Source: Armigeres subalbatus
Taxonomy: Eukaryota; Arthropoda; Insecta; Diptera; Culicidae
Reading direction: 5' to 3'
DNA: 64,000 bases
NCBI RefSeq assembly: GCF_024139115.2
Contig: NC_085140.1
Span: forward strand, 463,853,506 to 463,917,505
Made by a program: the position numbers and the translations under genes. The notes under the pieces are model-generated. The model did no database searches. It was not told the origin of the DNA and saw only the letters and a program-made list of their open reading frames with translations. Within the stretch, counting starts at the first letter, position 1. Each line of letters opens with the position of its first letter. This document shows, piece after piece, positions 54,091 through 64,000 of the stretch.

Positions 54091-55523
54091 GTTTTTTTTA
54101 ACTTTATTAATGTGTTTTTTTAATTCTAGGCGATCCTCCATGTTTGTTCTCTGTAAAAATATGTTCACATTAGCTTCTCCAATGCATGTCATTCCAACTG
54201 CAAGAATCTTCTTTTAGGAATTCAAGAAAGAGCGCAGGATTGATGTTTTTGACATGTAAATAAATATTTGGGACGTTGTAGGGGCGTTTTGGAAAAAAAA
54301 TACACGTTAGCCTATTCTTCAGTGAAAAAAAAGCAATAACTGTTGATTTGCGAATAGAACGTTGAGCGGAAAAGCAGTTCAAGTTCAAGTTGAAATGTAT
54401 CGTTTTTACTCGTATTCCGAGAACTTTTTTTATTCGGAGGTCTTTATGGCACATGAATTTAAATATTCTCATCAATTGTTTCCATCGATTAACGACGGAA
54501 TAGTACTTTCGTATAAGCACTTAATAATCATAATTTATTGATTGTAACTATCAATACTGAATGATTTTATTCTGTTAAACTTTGTCTCAATTGCCTAGTA
54601 CGCATAGTAAAATTTGTTTCAAATTCCGAACACTTTGATTCTGATTCCGAACACCACCTTAAATGCACTAAAATGCAAAATTTCAACGTTATCTCAGTAT
54701 TGGACCATTATAATGCCTTGGATCTGTACGCCTGTCGAGAAATATTCGTTTATTTATGCAATACTAATGAAATTATTCAGATACACTCCCTCCACAATTA
54801 TGGAACACCCACAATTGTGGAACACTTTTGCCAAAAACTAATAATTTCACAATCAAATTCGCTATTTCTAATGGAAAATGACTTTCTATCAGCAATATTA
54901 GATATCTACTAGCAATCCATCATAGTTTTGACAGTTTCACATGCTTACAATGCTTTAAATATGATTTATTCGAAAACAATTGAATTGATTAGTGCTCCAT
55001 AATTGTGACCACGACAAAATTTTCCCACAGTTATGAAACACTTTAGTATTTCCTGTACAAATTGCTTCTTAATCATTTTTTGTGTCGACATCCACGATGG
55101 TAAGCAATAATTGTACGGTAGTGTTATATTGCAGCAATAACATTGGCAGTATGAACGAATTTGTAGCTAATATTTGCATTAAAACAGCATTGTATACATT
55201 CGCCGCCATATTGGACACGAAGTGTTCCATAATATGGTTATTCGCAATCGATTTGAAGTTGAGTAATTTTGTTGTAACCAAACCTATTTTAGATAGGATA
55301 TCACATAGCGGATCGAAAGCCTAGATCCTAACGATGGTTTTCATGTATTAATATCTAAAATTGGTTGATTTTGTGGCGTGTTAGAAATAATTGAATGTTG
55401 AGAAAGTTGTTAAACGGAATATGAACTTGGTCGGGATTCGAGACAAAACGGTACAGCCATCTTTGCGACTTTCATATTCTGATGCACGAGAAATTAACAG
55501 TGATAGGGAAAAATGTAAACATT
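54091..55523. other. Unassigned stretch with GGAACAC-type repeats
   Basis: CACAATTATGGAACACCCAC at 54790, TGTTCCATAATATGG at 55222 and related phrases suggest an old inverted-repeat element between about 54780 and 55240. I cannot fix its ends. No gene. Confidence 0.4.
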
Positions 55524-55526
55524 TAA

Positions 55527-55709
55527 AGGTTCCCCCAAACAAACGCGATGCGACAGTCGCGACGCAATTCTATCGCTTAGCGATAGCGATTCTGTCGCCG
55601 TTGGTATGGAAGCGTAAATAGAGCATTGCCTGCAGCGACCCAACGATAGAATCGCAGCGACTAGTTGTCGCCGTCGCGGCGATGAAATCGCTTAGGTCTG
55701 GGGCAGCCT
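55527..55709 (+). mobile_element. GC-rich Harbinger-like MITE, copy 3 (183 bp)
   Basis: AGGTTCCCCCAAACAAACG at the left, GTCTGGGGCAGCCT at the right, TAA at 55524-55526 and 55710-55712. Same orientation and length as copy 1. Confidence 0.88.
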
Positions 55710-55712
55710 TAA

Positions 55713-56890
55713 CATTGATGAGTGGACCATTAGATTGATTTTTCAGAACTTTCTTTTTCCGATTGGATAGTAAAAATGAAAAAGGAGCGATTGCTGAAGA
55801 TATATGATATAAGCAACTAATTTGTGGGAATATGTGTTTCTCAAAATTGCATAATTCAGCACATAACACATAATTAAAAACACGATCTGTTTATTTATCA
55901 ATTCAATGTAGAATCTTTTGTGATTATGGTTTGTGTTTTATAACGATTCTCATGAAGATTCAAACTAATTATTCAGAGTCTGATTTTCTTTATTTTAATT
56001 TATTGTTATTCTCATTTTTGCATTGATTCCAACAAATCTTTTGCACGGACATACATACTTAATAATAAACTTGTAATTTTGAAGAGTGAGCTGACGAAAT
56101 ACGTGCAGATGGTTAAATTATGCTATAGTTCCAGTTATGTGATCTCGGTGCAATTTTTCAACTCATGTCTACAGGCTCGGTACCGCTCAATTGATGTACT
56201 GTTAAATAATAGTTCACTATTATTGGCGGCATAAACATTGCTATATTTTTTATTTGATTTTGCTGGCCTTTCTATACTATAAAAAAATATATATAGATAT
56301 ATAGAAAATATAAATACACATGCTGTTCAGTTTTCAATAATAAATTAAGCACGAAAGATTCAAGAATCAAAGATTCCTAGCTTTCTGTTTGATATTCGAA
56401 CTGATTGTTTTTATAAGCATCTAAGTCCTAAGAAACCATGCTGAAAATTGTCAACATGTTTTTGTATTATAATGTACACGGTACACTCGCAACTCATTGT
56501 GTTTGAATAATTGCAACAATACTCATAATCACGTTGGTAGATACAAAATGGAAGTTTGCATATTCTAACCCACGATTATATACTGTATACTAGGTCCAAA
56601 TGCTCCGTACGATTTGTATCGCAGTCACTCAAAACATGAAGCTTCTGTTGACTATACCAATGGGATTTAAGACCGCTAAACAGAAATTTAATTTCAATCA
56701 GCAAACCTATACCTTCTCGCGTATGATGTCTATGGTAGGATTTCCTTTGTTGGTATTAAAATATATACACAAACAAATTTTACAATGTTTATGGTTGCAT
56801 ATACTTATTATTTGCAAATGAAATGCAAATTGAAATAATAAATCACCTATTCCTATTTACTTAGTCTCACTCTTACATAATATCTAATCA
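55713..56890. other. Unassigned AT-rich stretch
   Basis: 3' flank of the acidic-protein gene on the minus strand; (TATA)n at 56285-56315. No repeat family or further gene recognised. Confidence 0.3.
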
Positions 56891-58247
56891 TTACGCGTCC
56901 TCATCCTCTTCTTCGCCATCAACATCATCACCTTCTTCCTCTTCTTCATCTAAAATTAGAGAAAGATGTTATTAATACAGAAAACATTCAAATGCACGAA
57001 ATTAAAACTTTGGCATAAATTAAAATGTAAAATTACATGGAACATACCTTCGGCTTCTATATCTTCCTCATCTCCATAAGGAAGGTCATATTCTTCCTCT
57101 CCTTCCACTTCTTCATCCTCATCTTCAACGTCTTCTTCTTCTTCTTCTCCCGCGCCATTTTCATCTTTCTTCACCTTTTTCGATTCTGTGGTTTTTTCCT
57201 GTAATGAAAATAGACAATTTTGAAAAAAAATTAAATGGGTGACATTATTACAGGAGTTTGAATTATTAAAAGAACCACTATTATTTCTGAATCCACAGTT
57301 TGGTCTGTTTGTGCGGTACTATAGCATAAAATTAAAATAGTTTAGATTACTATTCTAGTATTTGTGCGAGCTAAACACTTGGAATCACTATCATGCAGGA
57401 ACAGTTTTATTTGCACGTATTGTATCACATACACAAGGCTGTTAGAAGCCGGTAATTTACAAATTCAATCCATATAAACAATTCGTTAAGATCGATGAAA
57501 TTTCAAACTGTGCGTCAGTTTCAGCTTGACGCTCTTCTCACGTGTGCTTTACGCATCAATGTGTTGGTATACTTGTTCACTATACCAATACAACTACTAT
57601 TCCGAAATGCCAATATCTATCTGAGTTCACATGCCATTCACTACGAACAGAAATATATCAATGAAAAACGACGCCAAGCTAAAACATGCAATTAATTTGC
57701 ACAGTTACCGAATATCAATTTGAATGTTATATAGAACATTGACGACATGCATTGAATTGTTAAAGAAAATATTGTGCATTGATATTACATTTTAATTATC
57801 ATGAAAACGTGTTTGTTCGCCATATTCAATTTGCAAATATTACTGAATGGGTGAAACATCCTTCTAAAAAATATGTATGTAGAAGAAACGCTATTCCAAA
57901 ACTTCTACGTACGCCGCGTGGTTTCCTATTGGAAATGGCGGTGATTGCTCTTCATATTTCAAATCGGAGGGAAACGAACTGTGTAGAGCTTCGGCCGGCC
58001 GGTTGATTAAAAGTCAAGTATTTATAAAAAAATCTATAGTCCATTTTTTAATCTGATTGGCATACGATTTATAGCGCTTCGCATGCATTATCAATCACGT
58101 ACAATTAAAAAAGTACAAGAACATATAACTATTTAAACTTACATCGGCGGGCCGCTTGACTCCTTTCAGCTCCTTGGTTTCTGCTTTTTCCTCGGCAGCT
58201 GCAACATTTTCGACTTCAACCTCACTTTTTTTGTTTTCTGCGCTCAT
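56891..58247 (-). CDS. Prothymosin/parathymosin-like acidic nuclear protein, three exons
   Basis: Exons on the minus strand are 58143-58247, 57048-57198 and 56891-56949, giving 104 residues. Junctions: GTAAGT donor and ATTACAG acceptor around a 944-bp intron (phase 0), then GTATGT donor and TTTTAG acceptor around a 98-bp intron (phase 1). The protein starts 'MSAENKKSEVEVENV', has a basic GVKRPADEKTTESKKVKK segment suited to nuclear import (residues 29-46), and otherwise runs of Glu/Asp to the C-terminal 'GEEEDEDA'. There are no Cys or Trp residues, and it is probably disordered. Prothymosin-type proteins bind histone H1 and affect chromatin; that role is inferred from composition only. No polyadenylation signal was clearly found. 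Confidence 0.82.
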
Positions 58248-58259
58248 TTTGATTACACT

Positions 58260-60385
58260 TTATCGCTTTTATTTTAATTTGAACTATATCTTCTGCTAAT
58301 TTAAATAAGCACCTTTGCTATAAAAAATATGTCTTTTTAGTTTTCGAGAGAGATGATGCGACTCCAATGAGCTCTGAAACACGACTGTGGTGTTCGCATA
58401 AGACTGCGTGCTGATCATAACATGACAAATAGCTTGTTACAGGCGTCGCATATATCAGACCCACAGGTAAAACGTTTTTATTTTTATTTCTATCAGGTAT
58501 TTTATTGAACTAAAATACCCAGTACTATCGATAAATCAAAGAGCATAGAAAAATGATTTTTAAATTGTTCTAACATTAAAATAGAAAAAGTGTTTACCTA
58601 AAAAGAGGGATGCATGAGTAAACGATAGGAGGAATTTGTTTTGCCACCGTGAGTTGACTAGAAGGAATGAATACAGTCCGTTTGAGAACGCGTCTGTATG
58701 GTAGGTTGAATTACAACTGATGAGAGTTTTGAATGCTTCTCATATTTTAGAAATAACAGATCGTTTCAAACATAACAAATTTGAAAGATTGAAAATTATT
58801 AATGCTCATGAAGCCTACAAATCATGCCATTAAAATATTATTCTAAGCTATAAGCAGGAAAAAAAATGGGTCCAAAGTTAGTACCATACGAATTATCATA
58901 ACTAGAATCAAGTCATGAAAGATTTAAAATAATATTTTTTTAGGGTGGTTCAAAAACCATTTTGCTTTAAATCTTATTACAGGTTACTTTACTTTGTGCA
59001 ATGGTGAATCGTTATCTTATTAAGCAATGATTTTAAATATGAAAACAAAAAAAAATCGGGAAAGACGTTATTTAGGTATTCACGCAATATATTGAAGATT
59101 AGATTTAGGAACATGTATTGGACCAGAGTTTCTTTGATTTTACTTATTGTGAATATGAAAATAAAAGGTAAATTGTTCCCAACAGGATCTAAGTTCACAT
59201 ACGAAATTTTGTTAGGAGTACGGGTAGCATAATTTGAATCTAGAAATTTAATTCATGTACGAGAATTGACCCATGTTCCAAAGGGAAGCATTGTTTAATG
59301 TTGACTATAATTTGAACGTCTTCCTTTCATATAGAAAAACTGAAGTGTAAAAGTATTTTAATGAATAGCGAATTAACACAAGCCGTTTCATGCCTGTAGG
59401 GGAAACTGGATGATCCCCACTTTTTGTTTCGGATGTTTCTCGATGTAAAATGCTTAGATTTAAACGATTTAAGATGGACTTGATGAACAATTTAATTAGC
59501 TATTTAAAAATATCATTAGAAGAAATTATTTTTTCATGAAGGTTATCAAAAAATCGATTTTTCTAAAAGTTGGAAAATTTGTCATTTTCAAAACTTGCGG
59601 GAGACTTGATCCCCCTATCGGGGGGAATTGATCCCTTTATGAGCTGAACATATTTAGGTTCTTTCAAGTCTGATGAAAGACCAAATTGGTTTATTTTCAA
59701 ATCCTAACAATTCTTTATAGTCTAACGTCAAAACAGTCGTGCAAAAATTAAATATTGTTGGTATTAAGTAAGGCAAGTATTTTGGTTCTCGAATAGAGTA
59801 ACAGTCACAATTATCAACAAAATTGGGCTGATGAATATTAAATATATATAAATTTTATGCAATCGATCCACTCCACTGAAAGGCAGAGGTCATATTACGA
59901 CAACCATGATGTTTCCTCTTTGTGTGGCTGATGCAGTTATCATACCGGATGATCGATACATAAATATTAAATATATCTTTGTTGTTTTTTAATCTAATTA
60001 TCCAGTTTCAGTTTCAGTTTCATCCTGTTTCAGCCGCTCTTCAAAACCCATGGCCAATGGTAAATATCCCAGAGTGCCTATTTCGGAACCAACAAAAAAG
60101 GTCTGTGATGCATCGCGGTCGCCAGACTGCTACCAATACCACGACCGATGAATATCTTTTTAGTTAATTCCAGCACCACCCGAGTAGCACACATGTTTCA
60201 TATAGATCACAGTAACTTATATATGACCAGATTCACAAATAAGTTGCTGCAACCAGTTTCACTTGACTTGTGTTGCTTGGGCCAGCCAAATTCCCAGCAC
60301 CAGGTACCAGCCGAACTCTCGCAATACATTTTCAGAACTGGGAATTTGGTTTCATCAGTACCCGCTAAACTGCGGAGGACGACGG
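58260..60385. other. Unassigned, upstream of the acidic-protein gene
   Basis: Presumed promoter region on the minus strand at 58250-58420 without a certain TATA box. GGGGAAACTGGATGATCCCC at 59400 and TGATCCCCCTATCGGGGGG at 59609 look like parts of a degraded MITE. CAGTTT repeats at 60004-60022. No gene recognised. Confidence 0.35.
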
Positions 60386-60389
60386 AGGT

Positions 60390-60545
60390 CCTTCGTAGCT
60401 TAGTAGGGAAAGTACCTGTCTAGCGTACTGGGGTCGTGGGATCAAAGCCCACCGAAGGAGCGGTTACCCTCCAATACCTTTTCCGAACTAAATCTATCAC
60501 ATGTTATTTATATGCATAATCGAGTTTCAGACATAGTTACTTTGC
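60390..60545 (+). mobile_element. tRNA-like SINE with complete head
   Basis: CCTTCGTAGCTTAGTAGGG carries an A-box-like TAGCTTAGTAGG; GTGGGATCAAAGCCCACCG carries a B-box-like motif; CCTTCG and CGAAGG could pair as an acceptor stem. The body continues TTACCCTCCAATACC to TTTCAGACATAGTTAC, shared with 15340-15500. It is SINE-like and not a functional tRNA gene. Confidence 0.7.
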
Positions 60546-60599
60546 AATGTTCCTCACATATTGTGCAAATAGTTAAAGAAGAGCTAAGCTTGGTTAACT

Positions 60600-61060
60600 T
60601 TAAACATCGTAGTTGCTAGTTAAGATTGGCCGAGAAACTGCAAGTATGCACAACTCACCAATTAAATAATCTTCTTGGGATACAAAAAAGTTATTCTTAT
60701 TGTATACTTGCTTCGGAGTTTCCAATTAATGACCAATAACGATGCTGTTCACGTCCTCACAGTCATTTTAGGATTAGGAGATGAAAATTAGTTTAACATA
60801 CATTGTTATAAGGGGCCGTCCACAAAGTACGTCACGCCTTTAGGGGGGAGGGGGGGTTCTGAGCAGCGTGACGATCCATACAAAAATTTTAGGGGTTTCT
60901 TACAAAAAACGTGACGAAGGGGGGAGGGGGGGTTGAAAATCGCCATTTTTTGCGTGACGTACTTTATGGATCTTCCCTAAGAGACTGAGGAATGCTCTGC
61001 ATCTCTGTGAGCGCTACGGGAAAGGAATCGTTGATTAGTTGAGAAGGTAATTCATGTGAA
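60600..61060 (-). mobile_element. Degraded relative of the 993-bp retroposon
   Basis: ATCGTAGTTGCTAGTTAAG, CACGTCCTCACAGTCAT and CTCTGCATCTCTGTG align in order with 29042, 29181 and 29252. A 166-bp MITE is inserted in the middle. No monomers are seen at this copy. Confidence 0.6.
60812..60977. mobile_element. Harbinger-like MITE, 166 bp
   Basis: GGGGCCGTCCACAAAGTACG left and CGTACTTTATGGATCTTCCC right, TAA at 60809-60811 and 60978-60980. It has two purine blocks of the form GGGGGGAGGGGGGG. Confidence 0.82.
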
Positions 61061-61210
61061 GCCCCTTGGTAAGCGACTAGATATTTATTGTAAACGAAGT
61101 TATTTTGAAAACAAGAAAATGAAAACTGTGTTTCAAATCAATCCAACTCATGATCAATGTGCTTGGTTTAATAAAATCTACAACACGATCGATTCCGCAC
61201 TAAGAGCACT

Positions 61211-61573
61211 GTGGGGAATAAAGTGAGTCTGAAAAAAGCATTTGTATTTTTGGTTACATTGGATTCACGATAAAAATAATGAAATAAGCAAAACTATTTT
61301 AAAATGACAATAATAAAAAAATGATAACGTATTTGAAATTCAATCGTAGTAGGCATTTGAAATGCCAGCATACTAAGAAGCTAATGAGAAGACATTTGAA
61401 ATTCAATCTCAGTAGGCTGACAAGGAATTCTATATTGTTGGAATGAAAATAAACGATGGTCATTCAGTGTTCATTTCTTGGAGCGTAAGTACGCTTTCCA
61501 ATTTTAGAAGTTGAAGACAAATTTTCCGCTGATTGAAGAGGAAGGATTTGTAAGGTTACGACAATGACGCAGT
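61211..61573 (+). repeat. ~360-bp direct repeat, left copy (LTR-like)
   Basis: From TGTGGGGAATAAAGTGAG to GGTTACGACAATGACGCAG. The right copy at 63183-63546 differs at only a few positions seen by eye. The pair bounds the minisatellite. TG...CA (to ACGACA) is possible as LTR ends, but the match continues about 11 bp past it. Confidence 0.92.
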
Positions 61574-61579
61574 CGGTAG

Positions 61580-62965
61580 GATTGGATATGAATAGGATTT
61601 GGATTTGGAACGGATTTGGATTGGATTTGGATCGTATTTGGATTGGATTTGGATCGGATATGGATTGATTTTGGATCGGATTTGGATTGGATTTGGATTA
61701 GTTTTGGATTGGATTCCGATTAGATTTGGATTGGATTTGGATCGGATTTGTATTGAATTTGAATCGGATTTGGATTGGATTGAATTGGATTTGGATTGGA
61801 TTTGGATTGGATTTGGATTTGGATTGGATTTGGATTGGGATTGGATTTGGATTGGATTTGGATTGGATTTGGATTGGGATTGGATTGGGATTGGATTGGG
61901 TTGGGGTTGGGATTGGTTTGGATTGGTTTGGATTAGATTTGGATTGGTTTGGTTCGGATTTGGTTTGGATTTGGATTGGATTTGGATTGGTTTGGATCGG
62001 TTTGGATGGATTTGGTTGGATTGGTTTGGTTGGACTGGATTGGTTTGGATTGGTTTGGATTTGGTTGGTTTGGATTTGGATTGGTTTGGTTGGTTTGGTT
62101 GGTTTGGTTGGTTTGGATTGGTTTGGATTGGTTTGGATTGGTTTGGATTGGTTTGGATTGGTTGGTTTGGATTGGTTTGGATTGGTTGGATTGGATTGGT
62201 TTGGATTGGTTTGGATTGGTTTGGTTGGATTTGGATTGGTTTGGATTGGTTTGGATTGGTTTGGATTGGGGTTGGATTTGGATTGGTTTGGATTGGTTTG
62301 GATTGGTTGGTTGGTTTGGATTGGTTTGGATTGGTTTGGATTGGTTTGGATTGGTTTGGATTGGTTTGGATTGGTTTGGTTGGTTTGGATTGGTTTGGTT
62401 GGTTTGGATTGGTTTGGTTGGTTTGGTTGGTTTGGATTGGATTTGGATTGGTTTGGATTGGTTTGGGTTGGTTTGGATTGGTTTGGATTGGTTTGGTTGG
62501 TTTGGATTGGTTTGGTTGGTTTGGATTGGTTTGGATTGGTTTGGTTGGTTTGGATTGGTTGGATTGGTTTGGTTGGTTTGGATTGGTTTGGATTGGTTTG
62601 GATTGGTTTGGATTGGTTTGGATTGGTTTGGATTGGATTGGTTTGGATTGGTTTGGATTGGTTTGGATTGGTTTGGATTGGTTTGGATTGGTTTGGATTG
62701 GTTTGGATTGGTTTGGATTGGTTTGGATTGGATTTGGATTGGATTTGGATTGGATTTGGATTGGATTTGGATTGGATTTGGATTGGATTTGGATTGGATT
62801 TGGATTGGATTTGGATTGGATTTGGATTGGATTTGGATTGGATTTGGATTGGATTTGGATTGGATTTGGATTTGGAGTGGATTTGGATTGGATTTGGTTG
62901 GATTTGGAATGGATTTTAATTGGATTTATTAAGGATATGGATTGGATTTGGATTAGATTGGTTTT
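61580..62965. repeat. 1.4-kb GGATTTGGATT / GGTTTGGATT minisatellite
   Basis: Perfectly regular phrases alternate in blocks: GGATTTGGATT units at both flanks and GGTTTGGATT or GGTTTGGTT units in the centre (about 61900-62730). Strand asymmetry is extreme: the plus strand has almost no C. Frames of up to 459 codons arise because GGATTT-type units lack stops. Confidence 0.97.
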
Positions 62966-63182
62966 GTTAATGGTTTAGTAAATCAATGGCTTCAAACAAA
63001 ATCATCTGAGCAGTTTCAGGACAGCGTCAATGCTTTAGAGCTACAAAAAAATAAATTCGCAGCTGTCATTAATATATAAACAACTGAGCCGGTATGAAAT
63101 AAAGAATTCTTGTTCCCGTATTAACAACTCCAACTAATTTGCTTATCGGAAAAAACAGTGATAGAGTAGAGACGGTGAATAT

Positions 63183-63546
63183 TGTGGGGAATAAAGTGAG
63201 TCCGAAAAAAGCATTTGTATTTTTGGTTACATTGGATTCACGATAAAAATAATGAAATAAGCAAAACTATTTTAAAATGACAATAATAAAAAAATGATAA
63301 CGTATTTGAAATTCAATCGTAGTAGGCATTTGAAATGCCAGCATACTAAGAAGCTAATGAGAAGACATTTGAAATTCAATCTCAGTAGGCTGACAAGGAA
63401 TTCTATATTGTTGGAATGAAAATAAACGATGGTCATTCAGTGTTCATTTCTTGGAGCGTAAGTACGCTTTCCAATTTTAGAAGTTGAAGACAAATTTTCC
63501 GCTGATTGAAGAGGAAGGATTTGTAAGGTTACGACAATGACGCGGT
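63183..63546 (+). repeat. ~360-bp direct repeat, right copy (LTR-like)
   Basis: Repeats 61211-61573 in the same orientation (TGTGGGGAATAAAGTGAG to GACAATGACGCGGTCG). 62971-63182, between minisatellite and repeat, is unassigned. Confidence 0.92.
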
Positions 63547-63589
63547 CGTTGCTCCCTCCTAGGTAAGAAACTAGACTAGATGGATATGC

Positions 63590-63890
63590 GAAAAAATTGG
63601 CAAAAAAGTAAGGTAAGCCATAATATATGAGGCAAAAGAAAATGATAAGCCTCAGAGAAGCAAAATAGCAAAACAAATAGATAAGCTATAAATTTGACCA
63701 TCAGAAGAGAAAAGTAAGCCTCAAACAAGAAACGGAATGGCAAAAAATAAAGATAAGCCATTATAGGCAAAAGAGAAAGATAAACCTCAGATGAAAAGAC
63801 AAAATGGCAAAAAATAATGGTAAGCCATAGAGAAAAATGAAAACTCGCATGACAATTTGGCAAAAAACAAGAAGGTAAGCCAAATCACTT
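63590..63890. repeat. Degenerate ~67-bp tandem repeat
   Basis: ATGGCAAAAAATAAAGATAAGCC-like phrases start near 63597, 63665, 63735 and 63803, alternating with GCCTCA. The short minus-strand frames here come from this repeat. It continues toward the right edge in weakened form. Confidence 0.75.
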
Positions 63891-64000
63891 CCTCGGTAAA
63901 AGACAATGAGAAGTAATTCGAGATTTGGGCAATGTTGTGAAATTATCGAATTTGCAAAAACAAGTGGTATGAGGACGACGTTGAAAGAAGTAATGAGCAT

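Noticed and set aside
61574..61595. Retroviral-type primer-binding site after the left 360-bp repeat
   Set aside because: TGACGCAGTCGGTAGG resembles a tRNA D-arm sequence rather than the complement of a tRNA 3' end, and the right copy shares part of it.
61599..62978. Open frames of 459, 397 and 327 codons on the plus strand
   Set aside because: They are three frames through one GGATTTGGATT minisatellite and encode only Leu-Asp-Trp-Ile-Gly-Phe repeats; absence of stops is a property of the unit.

Overview
The window is almost certainly from an aedine mosquito nuclear genome, most likely Aedes aegypti. It carries several copies of the tRNA-derived Feilai-type SINE, Juan-like Jockey-clade LINEs, Penelope-like element ends and many MITEs, in an AT-rich background with only three convincing host genes. 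The assignment rests on recognising repeat families by eye; no search was run.

Host genes. (1) 11676-12188 (+): a two-exon homolog of male-enhanced antigen 1 (MEA1), 151 aa, 57-bp intron. (2) 26824-27645 (+): a classical short-chain dehydrogenase/reductase, 256 aa, 51-bp in-frame intron. (3) 56891-58247 (-): a three-exon, 104-aa very acidic prothymosin/parathymosin-like nuclear protein. They are unrelated in function and are simply islands between transposons.

Layout. 0-9 kb: LINE endonuclease and gag fragments, a 892-bp fold-back hAT element, a ~148-bp tandem satellite, a Penelope-like element 3' end with a hammerhead-like RNA motif. 9-16 kb: hAT, Harbinger-like and 8-bp-TSD MITEs around MEA1. 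16.5-31.9 kb: nested MITE/SINE stacks, a candidate 5.8-kb hAT-type unit, the SDR gene, and a 993-bp retroposon with 99-bp 5' monomers and a 25-bp target duplication. 32-41 kb: a Juan-like LINE split by a 6,104-bp piggyBac-ended (TTAA) fold-back element made of satellites, including three ~1.1-kb tandem units that each captured the same LINE ORF2 fragment. 41-43 kb: a 2-kb fold-back minisatellite. 43-53 kb: an old minus-strand Juan-like copy into which a nearly complete plus-strand copy inserted (13-bp TSD), with further MITE, SINE and piggyBac-type insertions. 53-64 kb: MITEs, the acidic-protein gene, a tRNA-like SINE, and a 1.4-kb GGATTT-type minisatellite bounded by ~360-bp near-identical direct repeats.

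Many insertions could be dated relative to one another because their target-site duplications can be read directly. All LINE, PLE and gag reading frames here look broken; none appears able to move by itself. The most unusual objects are the 6.1-kb TTAA fold-back element, the hammerhead-like Penelope ends, and the monomer-bearing 993-bp retroposon.
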